Assembly: GCA_003194525.1 (NCBI GenBank)
Contig: NBIV01000053.1
Span: 62,001 to 126,000 of the forward strand
Source of the DNA: Gracilariopsis chorda
Taxonomy: Eukaryota; Rhodophyta; Florideophyceae; Gracilariales; Gracilariaceae
Length of the DNA stretch: 64,000 bases
Reading direction: 5' to 3'
A program made the position numbers and the translations under genes. The notes under the pieces are model-generated. The model did no database searches, had not been told where the DNA came from, and was given only the letters and a program-made list of their open reading frames with translations. Below, piece after piece: positions 11,764-23,462 of the stretch (its first letter is position 1; every line of letters starts with the position of its first letter).

Positions 11764-13082
11764 TGAGTTAGATGGGTGAGCACACATGTGGGTGATTTCT
11801 CGCGTAAAGCATCACACGTGCTATCCTACGTAGTACTTACCTTCTATCATTATAGTGTCACTTGTACATCTGCATTGGCGTTTGATGTCTTAATGATGTA
11901 AAACAGTTATGGAAATTGCTTGCAAGTCGACTTCCTTGACTTTTTGGAATCATTTGGACATCAAACGTCCATGTGAATGTACATGTGGCAGTTTGTTGAT
12001 AAAACGGTCAGAAGTACATCAAATAGCACACGTGATTTCATACAAAATTAGTCACTCAGATGTGAATACGCCAATCCAACGCAAATCTACAAAACTCTCC
12101 GAGTGCAGTTTAAAACCCCTCCTTATGTCTTCCTGTAGACTTCAATGTTTTTCTGACAACTTGGGACAGCTAGAACTACTAGGCGCCGCTGCCCCTACCA
12201 ATAGCATATAATATATGACATCTTCATTGTACCGGCAGTAGATATCTATTCATTGCTGGCAGTCTTTTGGTGAGCGCTTTCCTCGGCGGTGATTCTTTTC
12301 CCGGTTACGTGCAGTGTTTGATCTCGTTCTTCTCTACGGCTTGGAATGGTGCAGTAGGACACATACTAAGAACAGTCTTGAACGGACAAGAATTTTCCCG
12401 CTTTGCGTCACTCGTCCGATTTTACGTTCTCTAAATGCTGGTCGATATCGCCAAACTTCTTTGTTTGCTGCCGCATTTACTGTATTGCTAGGCCTTGCAA
12501 AGAACTCTAGTCCGATGAAGTCATACGCAGATTCTAGATATGCCTCTACACAGTCGTCTGCTGTTAGAGCATGTAGCGCAATCCCTATTCGCAGGTCTTC
12601 TGAGTGAAGTGAATCGTCGACATGGCATTGGCTCAATTCAGTTATGAGTGGACCGTTGGTATTTTAAGTGGAATTCAGTATAGATTTATTCAGTTTTTTG
12701 GTACCTTTACAGGTGAATTATATAATACCTGGAACACATGGACGCCTGACAAGCGTGCAAGCTTTCACTTACTGCTAATGTGAAACACACGTGTTTTGTG
12801 GCCGCCGCCGTAGCCGGCCGTGCCGCCTGGTGACACATGTTATGGAGCCAGAACATTTTGCACTGTTGTACCCAGTCCCCATCGTTTATTATTTCCCAAT
12901 AGTGATAACGGGATGGTGGCTTTGACATTGAACTCTGTAGCTAAGGTAAGCTGTAACCTGGCTCTGAGTTTATCGCTTTTGCAATTTCTACGGCTTCTTC
13001 TGGAGTCTTAACACGACTGGTTGCATTATATCAACCCACAAAGTGTCCTTTGTGACCCTTTAGCTGTTGAAACTGGTAGTTC
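11764..13082. other. No recognised gene; one unexplained minus-strand frame
   Basis: A 100-residue minus-strand frame at 12636-12334 (containing AYDFIGLEFFARPSN) is unlike the antisense noise around it, but I cannot assign a family. Another short minus frame at 12928-12707 is unassigned. The rest shows nothing I can support. A GC-rich CCGCCGCCGTAGCCGGC patch lies near 12800. Confidence 0.25.
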
Positions 13083-13350
13083 TGTCGCTCCACAAAGAGC
13101 TGTGTTTTGTGTCACGCAACGAACCACAACAGCGTAGGACTGCTGTCAACTATGAGGCAAGTATGGTTTATGTTACGTGGTTACCTTTTGCTAACATGAA
13201 GGGGAAGGAAAGGTAAGGCTTCCTTAAGTAGCTACCGAAAGTCTGACGACCATTCGATAGGGGCCTACTGACAGATAGAACTAGAGCGGTCACTCGCCGT
13301 GACCATTACATCATCACTCACAACTTTCCAAACAGTGCTTAATGTCTCCA
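13083..13350 (-). repeat. LTR-like repeat, probable 3' LTR of copia A
   Basis: The first 60 bases from TGTCGCTCCACAAAGAGCTG closely match 41095-41154, which lies just upstream of the copia A gag gene. Further in, both copies share ATGAAGGGGAAGG. The positions, at opposite ends of the minus-strand copia A element, suggest its two LTRs. The remainder has diverged or been rearranged, so the inner boundary is approximate. Confidence 0.4.
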
Positions 13351-13412
13351 ATAGACAAACGGAGATTGTGCCACCGCTCAAAAACAAAGAATCAAATAAA
13401 TTAATAGCATTA

Positions 13413-14157
13413 TCATCTACATGGCAGAGATGATGGTGAGGTAAACACGCTTTTGTTGTTCCGGATCACCCATTGATTGATATGATGATCCATGATGCCG
13501 GTAGTTAGGAGCTTGACTAGAGCAAGACAAGTTTTTGGCTTAGTCAGACCGTCTGCGGGATTATTGGATCCCGAAATGTGTCCAATGTCCAAAATTTCCA
13601 GCTGCTGATACGCTTCTCGAGCAGCTTGAACTTCAATCATCAGTCTTTTCTCAGAAATGAAAGAGTTCTTCACAGTAGTATCGAACAATGATTTGATATC
13701 CGTTAGAATACACAACCTTAACTTCCGATTCATGATAGATTCCAAATCAAATCGTAGCATGTGAGCTACGTCAAAACCGTCAGCGAAAGCATATACTTCA
13801 GCACCCATTACACTTCTCACAACGCGTCGAGAATTGTAAGACCTGCAGGATAGAATGTTGCATCTGTTGAATTTATCGCATAATGTAGCGATGTATCCGA
13901 GCTGTGAGGATTGGTCGGCACTGTTCGCAATTGACGAATCAGTATAAAACCTGATATGAAAAGAGGCTATATCTAGTTCCTGCTGCATGATGCCTTGTTC
14001 CAAAGACTGCTTGACGTACTTTGGGTTCCTTGGTATGCTCAGGTGAAAAAGATCCTTCGGTAACCTGGGCGAGTTGGCCTACACGGCATGAAATGTCTGG
14101 GCGCGTATGTGTAATCCAACCTAGTGACATCAATTTATACTTGAAATCTTGAAACAA
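13413..14157 (-). pseudogene. Copia B reverse transcriptase end and RNase H
   Basis: 14157-13939 contains LMSLGWITHTRPDISCRVGQL, matching the post-RT copia block (usually near YLxxTRPDI). 14003-13413 contains FYTDSSIANSADQSSQLGY for the first RNase H acidic site, then SVMGAEVYAFADGFD and LCILTDIKSLFDT for the following ones, and HISGSNNPADGLTKP at the C-terminus. These are standard copia RNase H features. The two frames overlap and are joined by a frameshift. RNase H removes the RNA strand during reverse transcription. Decayed. Confidence 0.75.
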
Positions 14158-14638
14158 AGGGTTCGCTGGTAGTGTCGATAGTTTTGCAACTGTTTGTCTT
14201 GATGTAAGCAGAAACCCTTGTATATGGTCGGGATCTCTAGCACTGCGAAAATGAAATTATCAAGTGTCTTCTCTTTAGATTCCAAACTTTAGGCTGTTGC
14301 TTGAGTTGAGTCCATAAATATCTTGTTGCCCGACAGCATCGAGTCATCCACATAAGTTCCGGCCAGTCCTGTGAGTTTTCCATTGACGTGTTTGAAGAAC
14401 AAAGAAAGGTCCCCTATGGCTTGTGTCATCCCCATATCTTTCTTCATGTGTTCAGAGAACGTGTAGTTCCAATACTACCCAGATTAAGTGACACCATACA
14501 GAGGGCGCAGGAGTTTGAGCAGCTGGTTTGGTGCAAGCTCGAATTCCTTTGTAGGCCCAATGTAGATATCACGCACTAGTTTCGTTGCCGATATGGTTCC
14601 ATAGAGCCACTCCTCTCCTCTTCATCTCCGATGGGTGA

Positions 14639-16161
14639 TTACAACTGTGATTCATCACCATCTTGGTCAGAGCCCTCTGACTGCACGTTCGTTCCTTCAC
14701 TCTGCGCTCCCAGAAGGTCCTGTACACTTTCCCCAAACAATGCTCTTCCTGGGAATACTGTCTCATTAATGGTAACGTGCCTTGCAAACGTTATGGATCC
14801 ATTCTCAATGTCGTAGACACGGTAGTGGTGGTGCGGAAGGCATCTCAGGAGAATCCCACGACGGGCTTTGCTCTCCAGCTTCTTACGTTTGGCAACATGG
14901 ACCCAAACTTCACAACCAAATGTCCTCAGTGAACTGACATTGGGAACATTACCTTTCATCATCCGTGAGGTGTCTTTCCATCTATTGCATCACTGTTTAA
15001 CATGTTCATAATTCTCGTAGCAGTAATCACAGCTTCCCCTCAGAATCGAGACGGGAGCCCGGCATGTCTAAGCATTGCCCTTACCATCTCCATGACAGTG
15101 CGGTTGAATCGTTCAGCGACACCATTCTGCTGCGGCGTGTATGGCGCACTGTTCTCCCAGTCAATACCTTCAGTACTTAGGTGTTTGCGGAGCGCTACAT
15201 ATTCTGGTCCATTGTCGGAGTAGACAAGCTTGATCGTTCTCTCTGCTTGCCTTTCGAACTTCAGCTGGAAACACCTAAAGTGTTCAGTCAAGTCTTTCCT
15301 TTTCGCAAGGAGACGTACGTCCTTGTATCTTGATTTCTTATCAATAAATGACACAAAGTACTTTTTGTCTGAAATACTTGCAGTATGGGGAAGCCTACAT
15401 ATATCGGTGAAGATCATATCCCCAATGGGAGCGCTGTCTTGGCTTCTTTCTGACAGACGTCAGCGAGTCATCTTCCCTTGGATACAAGATAAACAATTGG
15501 TGCCTCGTTCTGGTTTGTAATCCAAGTCCAATCCACATATTGTCCTCTTCCTAGCCATTTGGCGGATCCTCTGCTTCCCAGAATGGCCAAGTCTCTCGTG
15601 CCACAGTCGTAGCCCAGCAGGCTCTTTCACAACAACTGCTCGGTGCTTTTCTACCTTGGTACATAAAAGATACACTCCACCATTACGGAAAGCTTTGATT
15701 GCTTTCCCAAGGCGCACAATGGAGCAACCAGATACGTCAAACTGGATTTGATAGCCATCACCTGCCAGTTCTGCGCATGAAATCAAGTTGCAATCCATAT
15801 CTTCTACAAATAGCACATTTGTTAGCTCCAGGGGCAGCTCAAGTCTGCCTCGTTGACGCACCCTCAGCAGTAGAGTTCCTCCCTTAGATGGTTGTACACG
15901 CCTTCCATCGCCAAGGGCAATGGTCTTAGGCGGTACTAGGTTGAACTGCCCTGCCAATGTACGGTGGCCAATTATGTGACAGGTAGCCCCGGAGTCAATT
16001 ATGAAGCAGTGTTCTCTCTGCTGGGCAACCAAGGCCTGGTGTCTTCCAGACTTGTTGCCACTTCTTCCTTCTCTTTCGTTGTTCAAGGACACTCTCGCTT
16101 GTAGTGACCCTTCATCCCGCATCTGAAGCACTTGCCCTTCAGTGTTTGGCTTCCAGTGCAC
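14639..16161 (-). pseudogene. Copia B protease and integrase
   Basis: 16161-15460 holds the aspartic protease active site IIDSGATCHI, then the GAG-pre-integrase zinc domain (LWHERLGHSGKQ...CLSCIQGK). An in-frame TGA follows, and 15417-15040 gives the integrase core: FTDICR, FIDKKSRYKDV, KLVYSDNGPEYV and NSAPYTPQQNGVAERFNRT, so the three acidic catalytic positions (D, D, E) are visible. 14962-14639 contains TFGCEVWVHV, the usual post-core motif. The in-frame TGA most likely arose from CGA by C-to-T change. Non-functional as it stands. Confidence 0.8.
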
Positions 16162-16734
16162 GCTCTGTGCCGACTGGGGCCGTAACAGGCGACGTAATCT
16201 CCTTACTTTTTGTCGTCCTTGACTCGTACTCCTGCAGTAATCTAGCCGTCACCTTGTCCCATGAGAGATCCTTATCCGCCATTGTCTGTAGCGCAGAAAT
16301 GACGGGTCCATAGGCACTATCTCCAGTACTTCCAAAGCTCAAGAACAAGATAGCAATCTACATTGTTTCTTCAATTCGACTACCCATAGCTTCCAATCTT
16401 GACAACACAGATTCCAGCTCATCAACATAGTCCAACATCACCATACCCTCTTTGAAGCGTGACTGATGAAGCTTGGCCTGTATCTGGACCCTGGTTGCTG
16501 TGTTCTCTGTGGCATATCGTTCATTGAGCTTTCGATACATCACAAATGGATTTTCCGTTCTGATGCAATGGCACGCAGTGGTTTGTCCCCTAATGACTGC
16601 ACCAGGTACATGCGCGCTTTCGAGATCTTCGTCTTCATCTCATCTGAAAGAGCGTCCATGCTTCCGTCTACAGACGGATCTTCAAGAACCACGTTTATTA
16701 AGTCCTTTGACTCAAGTAATGCCTCAATTCTCAT
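16139..16734 (-). pseudogene. Copia B gag remnant
   Basis: Three short minus-strand frames (16734-16540, 16543-16358, 16348-16139) read as a copia gag: helical segments with MMYRKLNERYATENTATRVQ and a block on the stepwise model L-x-x-Y-x-D-x-L-x-x-L (VMLDYVDELESVLSRLEAMG). Frame changes separate them. The zinc knuckle normally at the gag end is only hinted at near 16130 (KCFRCG-like in another frame). Confidence 0.6.
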
Positions 16735-16913
16735 CTTCTACAGCGTAAAGTCTTCATTGAGTCGAGCGCAAAACCGAAGGAGCTGCTTCACCATATCCTC
16801 TTCCATGTTGAAGTTTTCCAAAACACAGAAAAATGGTTGAACTGGAATATTGAGAGACGTCTGGACGGCAGGATCGATTTTTGACTGTAGTTGCCAGTGT
16901 GCGATGCTACCAC

Positions 16914-17188
16914 TGTTGGATGGCTAACTCTCACTCAGTAAGGTAGAGTTCTAGTCACATCTTTATATGGCAACTGTGCCTATGTGAAACCCTGTAAAAT
17001 CAAAGGCACAAACTAGATCTGTGGCTAAAAGACAGGGAACCACACAATCCCGACATTACAGCAAACTATCTTCAAGCTTACGAGAACATTAATGACACTG
17101 TCAATCTTACATCAACATATATGTCTTACGTGATATGTTCACGTTAGACCAACGTGTCTCATGGCATAATCAGTTCGCCATATTATCA
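16914..17188 (-). repeat. Candidate 5' LTR of copia B
   Basis: On the minus strand this 275-bp segment begins TGATAATATGG and ends CCATCCAACA, so it has TG...CA ends. It is followed by TGGTAGCATCGC, which resembles the initiator-tRNA-Met primer site TGGTATCAGAGC used by many copia elements. It lies between the interrupted copia A frame and the copia B gag. There is no second copy in the window to confirm it. Confidence 0.4.
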
Positions 17189-17587
17189 ATCTTGTGTCTC
17201 TGCGTTCTTAATAAATAGAACAAAGCGGCCACCAATCACATTGGCATCAGGCGGTAGCCCTACTGAGCACACGACCTTCCATGTTCCCCTCTTCAGAACT
17301 CCATCGAGTTCTTTGCGCTTTGCGGGCAAAAAGCGTGGGTCATTGTTGCGTTTATCGCTGAGCGGGATAACTTCGGTGATCATGATTCCATGTGTCTGTA
17401 GGTTGGCGGGGGTGTTGGTGGGAAGTGGGCAGGAGGGAGGCGATGAACGGAAAGCGGAGAGTGGATCATGAAGCTTGTCGATGGCATGGGAATCAGTGAA
17501 GAAAGAGGAAGGGACGAGCTGAGAAATGTAATATTGGACGAGCCGGTTGTTGTGCTTGACAAAAATTTGTTTGTCCTCAACGCGCAC
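17189..17587 (-). pseudogene. Copia A reverse transcriptase N-terminal fragment
   Basis: The C-terminal half of this frame contains RKELDGVLKRGTWKVV, then NVIGGRFVLFIKNAETQ, the well-known start of copia reverse transcriptases (in the family W-x-x-A-x-x-x-E then normally ...GCKWVFKIKRKADG). The frame stops at 17186, where the TG of the candidate copia B LTR begins, so the rest of the reverse transcriptase and RNase H were displaced or lost. Confidence 0.7.
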
Positions 17588-17710
17588 GACGGGGAGGGGT
17601 CCGTGAAATTGTTTTGAAACTTCGCAGTATGCGTAGACTTTTTCGCCCGGGACGATTACATATTTGGATGCCGGTGGGACTCGAGCTCGAAGTGCACGAG
17701 CAATGCGAAG

Positions 17711-18937
17711 CTAGGCGACTATGGAGGCGTATTCGGTTCTCGTGGACTCCAATGCTTTCATACGACGGCGTTGATCCGGTAGCAAGGTGTTTACGGCAGG
17801 GAATTTCGGGAGAGATCCGAAAACAAGGTACGAAGGAACTACATCCTCCGGTCCGACTGTGTCGCTCATGGCCTTCAGAGCCAAACGAAAGATTCCTGCT
17901 TTGTCCAGCTCTGGTCCATCATGTCGGAGTTTGCGGTAAATTCTTCGTAGTGGTTCATAGTATCTTTCTCCAAGACGCAAGGAGTTGTGGGATTCGACGC
18001 CGCTGTTTTTGAGCTCCATTCCATTGTCGGAAGTGAGTTGATTTCATCGCGCAGAAGTGAAGACAGAACCGGAATCTGTGCGAAGAGAGTTGGGGTGTCC
18101 AACGTAGACGGTTGACCATCATTGCTTGTAAGCGCTCCAGACATCATTGACAGAATGACGCTTGAGAAAGACGGCATTGGAGAAACCTGTACCGCGATCA
18201 ACGACGTGTAACACTGCTTTGCCATCAAGCCAGAAGAGGTCGAGAGAGAGTTCTTGGTTGAAGACAAGATTATCCGCAGGCATGGAGACACGAAACCGAA
18301 GAGGCTTCGACGAGAAAGTGGTGCAGGTGGCGCAGGCACACGAAATATCTTCCAAGGTTTTGCGAGTGGTGGGGGTGAGGTGCTCTGGATGTGCTTGCTT
18401 GATGAGGTTATAGAGCTTTTGTGCGGTAGGATGGAAGAAGTGGTAGCGCAATTTTCGTAGTTCCGGCAGGGTGAACAGTGCCGAGGCGTATGCGTAAGCA
18501 ATGGAGGAAGTGGCCGTCCGAAGGGCTTCGAGGTCCCATGTCCAATACAGGTGACCGTTCTGGTGTGTGAGACGTTGTGTCCAACCTTCGAACTTGGATC
18601 GCACTGTATCGGAGTGCATATCTAGCACGAGTCTGTTCTGAGTGCACACGTCGAGACCGAGAAGGAACGGGAGGGAAACATCAACGACGTGGGTGTGTAC
18701 AGTAATTTTGGTGCCAAGGGTGGTGGGTATAGTGATTAACGTTGTAACAATGCTTGGTTGTTGTCCGTTTCCAAATCGGAAGATTTTCGCGTTGTTGAGT
18801 TTTAATGGAAGATTGAGAAGGGCGAGTAGCGCATTCAGTTGAGGACGGCCAATGAAACTGCAGGAGGCGCCGGATTCAACGAGTGCGCCATCGAAGAAAG
18901 CAGCTGGTGATCCTTGGGCGTGGGCGATTTCTGTCAA
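17711..18937 (-). pseudogene. Copia A protease and integrase
   Basis: 18937-18119 contains a retropepsin-like fold with GALVESGASCSFIG where the catalytic D-S/T-G is expected (Asp replaced by Glu), then FLLGLDVCTQNRLVL, the typical second half. Next is an HHCC-type zinc domain (LRKLRYHFFHPTAQKLYNLI ... CACATCTTF) and the start of the integrase core (LSLDLFWLDGKAVLHVVDRG). The core continues in another frame at 18019-17711 (ELKNSGVESHNSLRLGERYY). The Asp-to-Glu change and the frameshift make it inactive. Confidence 0.7.
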
Positions 18938-19230
18938 GTGAACATGTGGGATGTCGACAGTATGGCAATCAGGTATGTAAGACGTAAGAGAGGTTAGTCG
19001 CGCAGCGCGGGGAAGTCGACGTGAGGTGCAACCGAGGATCGCGTTCCGGAGGCGCCAAAGTAGGGTTGGTCAGTCAGGAGGTGATGGAGGTGGATCAGGA
19101 GGATCCATGGTATCGGCTGACGATGGGATTGAGGAAGTGTCATTGAGATTCTCAGCTGTACAGGAAGTGTCAGATGGAACGGATGGTGGCCTGGGAGGTA
19201 TGGGAGGCAGATGGCCAGTTTGGCTCCCCT

Positions 19231-20162
19231 TTAAAAAGGCTGATCCGAAAAGTCTGGGAGATACAGGGTGGTATGGAAAGTAGCAGAGTCTGCGAGGGTT
19301 TCGAGAAAGTATGCCTCTTTGGGTTCTGTGTGCACGTCTTCAGAGTGATTAATGTTGTCAGGGCTGACATCTTCCGCATGAGAGGCGAATGCTGAACGGG
19401 TGGTACTATTGTCTTGGCCTTCGTAGCTGGGTGTCGTGTCATCCAGATCTTCATCGTCGTTTTCTTCGAATTCGTCAAGCAGTACGTAATACGCTCCGCA
19501 GTTACCGCGAGAGTGATTGTAAGGGCGACGGGTCCGGTAGAATCCGCGAGGTTGTCCGCGGTGGTTTTCATGCCTATCCAGTGATTCATGACGCTGAGGG
19601 TGGGAGCGGGAGCTGCGGTCCTCTCTGTGACGGAAAGATTCTCGGTGATGTTTAGTGCTGTAGGGTTTCCCAAGGCTAGTTGGGTACCGGCCAAATGGAG
19701 GGTTGGTGTAGAAGGCGTCGTTCTGAACTATACCTTGTTCTTGTGACTCCTTGGAACGCGCTACATGCTTCTGGAGAACATGGGCTAGAGCGGCAGAAAG
19801 GGAGGCGTAGGAGGGCAGTTCGTCGGTGGTGCAGTCGAGGGGGGAGGTTGCCCATGGTTCCAGCGCTACTGCGTGCGAAAGAATTCGCCGCTTGTGATAG
19901 TCGTTCTGTAGCTGAAGTGGGATGCGTGGGAATAGTTCTTCGATGGTGATATTGATTTTGGCAAACCCATCGTTGAGAGAGGTGACGGCGTTGGTGAACT
20001 CTGCGAAGGTCAAGCCTTTCAGTTTTGCGAGAATTCGGGCTTGTGCTGGTTCATTGTGGAAGTGTTTTTCTAAAATCTTCATAGCCTCGTCATAGTCGTG
20101 CAATTTTCCTTTGACGTATTGGAGAAATACTGTCCTAGCGCTTCTGGTGAACAGATTGTTCG
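19231..20162 (-). pseudogene. Copia A gag, C-terminal part
   Basis: The minus-strand frame from the MULE target site reads FPNNLFTRSARTVFLQYVKG and continues through helical gag-like sequence to an Arg/His-rich RGQPRGFYRTRRPYNHSRGN region and an acidic tail. The open frame upstream to 20277 (about 38 residues) is MULE terminal repeat and does not belong to gag. Joined across the 9-bp duplication, it is in frame with 39976-39889. Gag packages the element RNA. No CCHC knuckle was seen. Confidence 0.65.
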
Positions 20163-20171
20163 GAAATTGTA
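20163..20171. repeat. MULE target-site duplication, left copy
   Basis: GAAATTGTA, 9 bp, directly abutting the left TIR and repeated exactly at 39880-39888. Nine-base duplications are the hallmark of Mutator-like elements. Confidence 0.9.
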
Positions 20172-20411
20172 GGGAAACGGCTAAACTACACGACGTAGAT
20201 AGTGTAGGCGAGTCAGCGCGCATTTGCACCAATAAAAAGAGAGAGTCAGCGGGCACGTGCCACGGCGAGCTGCACAAGTGCCCGTGCCACTTCAGATCTT
20301 ACTGTAGCCAATAATACGCCCCTATTTTGGATTTCAACCAGTAGATCCGCAGAGTCAGAGCATTCCCTCTATCCCTGCTCTCTCCGGCCGCCAAGTCAGC
20401 ACAACGTAAAT
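20172..20411 (+). repeat. MULE left terminal inverted repeat
   Basis: 240 bp starting GGGAAACGGCTAAACTACAC. The reverse complement is at 39640-39879 with one difference seen (GGGAAAC versus GGGAAAG). It contains an internal near-palindrome GGGCACGTGCC and a GGCACGGGCACTTG-related stretch. Similarity ends at the ACGTAAAT motif. Confidence 0.92.
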
Positions 20412-20826
20412 ATCATAATTGCCATTTGGCGCCATCTTTGTGCAAACGGGTGAGCGTAGCCGAGGAAAAAGAGGATTAGGGAATCGTGATCGTGCGGTGG
20501 GTATTATTGGCGTTGCAGAGGACACTACGGCCCAGGACCCAGTGGACAAGGCTGGGGATGACGCCTACCCAATTACCGAAGATGAGCCTCGAGAGCACAA
20601 TTTGGATCTAGGGACCATCGAACCTGTTGCGGAGGAAGCCGTGGTGATCGCAACGCAGGTGGATGATGGCAGCAGTACAGAGAATCCAGTGGAAACTGAG
20701 CTCCACAAACTCGAAAAGGCCGAAGGAGAAGACGACGAGATCTCTGCGACTGGCCAATAGCGCGTAGTTGAAACGGAAGCGACTGCTTTCGATGTCGAGG
20801 GCGAAGCTAAAGGGCAAGATGCTGGA

Positions 20827-21504
20827 ATGCCTACCGAAGATGTGGACACATCGCAAGAGCAGGAACAAGAATCAATTCCCAGACTCGTAGTTGATGTAGA
20901 TGCGGCTGTTGTTGAGGGAGGAGGTGCTGAGGAGGGTGCAGACGAGGAGTACATTGAAGAAGTTGATGCCAAAAGGGAAGAGTATGGTGGCGACGAGGAC
21001 TTTGAAGCAGAGCCACCTGTACTGGCTTTTGTTACTCTCAATGTCGTAGGAGAGGATGATGATGAGTACGACGAAGCTGATGAGGAAGATGAGGGCCTGA
21101 GCGGACAAGCGCCTGTTGAGTTCGATGTTCGGGACGATGTGGAGGAGCTTCACTTAACTGCGGAAGGGAGACCCGCAGACCTTGATGCTCATTCTGATAT
21201 TGAAGAAGACTATGAAGATGTTGTCGATCCGGATAAGGTATACGGTCAAGCAGTCGTTGAGGAATTAGGTGACATTCAACAGGTCGACTCAGAGCAGTCT
21301 CCCATTGTGGTCGCAGAAGGTATGCTCACAGAAAACGTGCGTGTGGACCGTGCAACGACTGAAGCTATAACAAGAGATTCGAGTTGTGTAACTGGGATTG
21401 ACGAGTCCGACGTGAACCAGCATGGACCTGAAGTACTGTTGGGGACAGTTGAAGTTAAGTCGGAAGAAACTGCATCTCCGATTGCTGTTCATGAGTTCAG
21501 GTGA
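20827..21504 (+). CDS. Acidic protein near the MULE left end
   Basis: A 225-residue, strongly acidic frame begins at ATG 20827 and ends at TGA, rich in Asp and Glu (for example GEDDDEYDEADEEDEG). Upstream the same frame is open from 20419 except for a TAG at 20758-20760, again with acidic sequence, so the original protein may have been about 360 residues. No domain was recognised. It is the only MULE gene transcribed away from the left TIR. Acidic accessory proteins of transposons can be transcriptional activators or chromatin-binding proteins, but no function can be claimed. Confidence 0.45.
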   Translation: MPTEDVDTSQEQEQESIPRLVVDVDAAVVEGGGAEEGADEEYIEEVDAKREEYGGDEDFEAEPPVLAFVTLNVVGEDDDEYDEADEEDEGLSGQAPVEFDVRDDVEELHLTAEGRPADLDAHSDIEEDYEDVVDPDKVYGQAVVEELGDIQQVDSEQSPIVVAEGMLTENVRVDRATTEAITRDSSCVTGIDESDVNQHGPEVLLGTVEVKSEETASPIAVHEFR

Positions 21505-21792
21505 TACTATTGTTTAGTCTTTTCAAAGATACGTTGGCTCTTCAGTGATCGAGGTGCATGGAACAATTCCAACTGGGCTACCATTTCGGGGTTCTCAGAT
21601 GCAAGAAAGACTGTTCACGCGTTCTTGGACGAGGTTTTAGAATACGCGACGATATCTAGAAGTTGAATAAAGAATTAAAGTGAAGCAGAAGGCGAAAGAA
21701 GCAAGAACTCAAGGCTTTTATGAAGAACAGAAAGAGCTCAAAGAAATTATGAAAGAAGGAAAGGCATCAAACGCCTGTGGTCAATGCTACAG

Positions 21793-23231
21793 CTAGTGGA
21801 TGTGTCCGAGAGACTTTGACATAATTCGAAGTGCTTTGTCTTGCACGTCTTGGGCTATGGAAGTTGAGGGTGCCACAGCTGGTTCTGAGGATGTTGAAGG
21901 TGGGTGACAGTCTTTCTGAGACACTTCCTGGGATAAATGTGGGCTTGTCCTCGCTCGCTTTCTCGTGCACTCCAAGGAGCTTTTCTTTCTCCGTTGTGCT
22001 CTGTGGCGTCCATTGTTTGGCGGACGGATCCCTGATGAACTGAAATCTTTTGTAGAAGACGATGGATGCAGTAAAGTGACAGTGTTCTCTGTTTCTTCCG
22101 CGTGTTCTGTTAATGAAGCCAGCCTTGTTTTAAAGGTACCTCTAGCTTCGAAGTGTGTCGCTTTTCCTTGCTGAATGTCCGCGATGGCATCCCTTAAAAG
22201 ACATAGAACTCCACTCACCGCAACACGTCCAATTCCAGTAGCTTGTCGATGTAAAGCATCGTAGAGGTTTTTTCCTTCCATGTACGTATTGTACCCATCT
22301 ACTTCCGAGTCTTCTCTACTGGTTCTAAGTATATCTGAGTCAATGGGGATAAACTCTTTCTCCGTCGACTCATCAAAACGGCGTAGTCGGTAATCCATCT
22401 CCTCGTTGTTGAAGTATCGGGTCTCTGACCTCAGTTTCGCCAAGTATGGGACTGTCATAGCAGAAGTATCTTTTCTCCAGTATGTAGAGAAAAGCGCTTC
22501 AAGAGGTATGAAGTATCCTAGTATGTTTCGTAGTTCAGGGAAACGCAGACGTTCTTCCTGATAAACCACAGCACATCGAACCATGTGACGACAAGCAAAA
22601 CCAACGGACCAGGGCTGCCCACAGGAACAGACACCAATAAACTCTGCCTTAACGTCATCCCCCGACCCCGTATACCTTTTTGAGAATTGCACAACAGTCT
22701 CCTGTGATGAGCGCTCTTCATCCACCGACGCATTCCGGCTCTGACTCAGATGGCTTCCCCATTTCAACTTAAAGCGAGCTACAGGTCCCATTGCTGGGGT
22801 TGAACTACTTTCCAGGTTTCTGATTGCTTCCGGCCACGCTTCCTGTGAATAATCCACAACCTCTGTGCTGGAAAGAAGGTAGTTCTTCGAGGGCTTAAAG
22901 CTCAAATCTACGAAGTGCGCCAAGGCGTAGTTCGTGTACTCAGCCACCAGGCTGTCTACAACTTCTACAGGTAGAAAGTGCTCAAGCTCTCTTGTCTTCC
23001 GATATCTCCCACTTTGAGAAGATAAGGTTCTTACAAGCTCCAAGTTCCGGGTATCAGCCCGTTCTTGGGATATACGCCGAACCTCCAAAGGAACCTTGCA
23101 CAAGGGAATCTTCTTCGATATAATGATCTTCTTGTATGCAGAGTTAGAAGATTCGGTGTAGCCAGTTCCTTGGAACATGTAACGGGTAGGTATAGCCGCG
23201 TTTCGGAAGCAAGACACCAGCATATGCGGCT
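21793..23231 (-). pseudogene. MULE transposase, C-terminal part with SWIM finger (severed)
   Basis: The frame carries the end of a MULE transposase. At the start is a YTESSNSAYKK segment, matching the conserved T-x-x-x-E-S-x-N-x-x-x-K block that follows the catalytic core. A SWIM zinc finger lies at C199, C201, C211, H213 of the 476-residue open frame (CSCGQPWSVGFACRH). The C-terminal tail is basic and low-complexity. SWIM fingers are standard in MULE and FAR1-like transposases. It lies exactly at the left TIR of the Plavaka-like insert. Its N-terminal partner is on the other side of the insert at 36408-35089 on the same strand, so this is half of a split gene rather than a separate gene. The ATG at 23223 is fortuitous. 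Confidence 0.85.
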
Positions 23232-23257
23232 TATCGTCGGTGTTTTCGGAATGCTAG
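23232..23257 (+). repeat. Left TIR of the Plavaka-like element
   Basis: 26 bp, starting TATCGTCGGTGTTTTCGGAA. Inverted copy at 35063-35088. A 21-base piece of it (with one change) recurs at 63341-63361. Confidence 0.85.
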
Positions 23258-23462
23258 TTTGACAATCAAAAGGGAAAGAATTGAAATGGACGGATATCGA
23301 CTCTTAAAACCCACTTTTGAATGAATCAATTTCCATCAAAATATTTTCACACATTCAACACTGCTAGTTTTTTGAAAGTATAAACTAGTAAAGCACTTCA
23401 CATTTCCAAGTTATTTCGGACCAAAAACCGAGTCCGGACTCCGCGAAGTGGAGTCCAGACTC
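23253..23462 (+). repeat. Left subterminal CTAG repeats and hairpin
   Basis: GCTAGTTT at 23253, CTGCTAGTTT at 23361, AAACTAGTA near 23382, and a hairpin with 13-base arms at 23430-23442 and 23450-23462 (GAGTCCGGACTCC / GGAGTCCAGACTC, one mismatch). Subterminal repeats of this sort are transposase-binding sites in CACTA elements. Confidence 0.6.

Larger units (their letters stand above)
13413..17188 (-). mobile_element. Ty1/copia retrotransposon B, truncated, nested in copia A
   Basis: Minus-strand remnants run gag, protease, integrase, (reverse transcriptase mostly missing), RNase H: the copia order. A candidate 5' LTR is at 16914-17188, followed by a primer-binding-site-like TGGTAGCATCGC. 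No matching 3' LTR is found below 13413, so the element is truncated. It begins exactly where the reverse transcriptase frame of copia A (17587-17189) stops, which indicates insertion of B into A. A central piece between 14157 and 14639 that should hold the reverse transcriptase active site is largely unreadable. Confidence 0.7.

Noticed and set aside
20172..20277. ATG-initiated N-terminus of the frame at 20277-19231
   Set aside because: The first 38 residues are encoded by the MULE TIR; the true upstream gag lies at 39889-41044.
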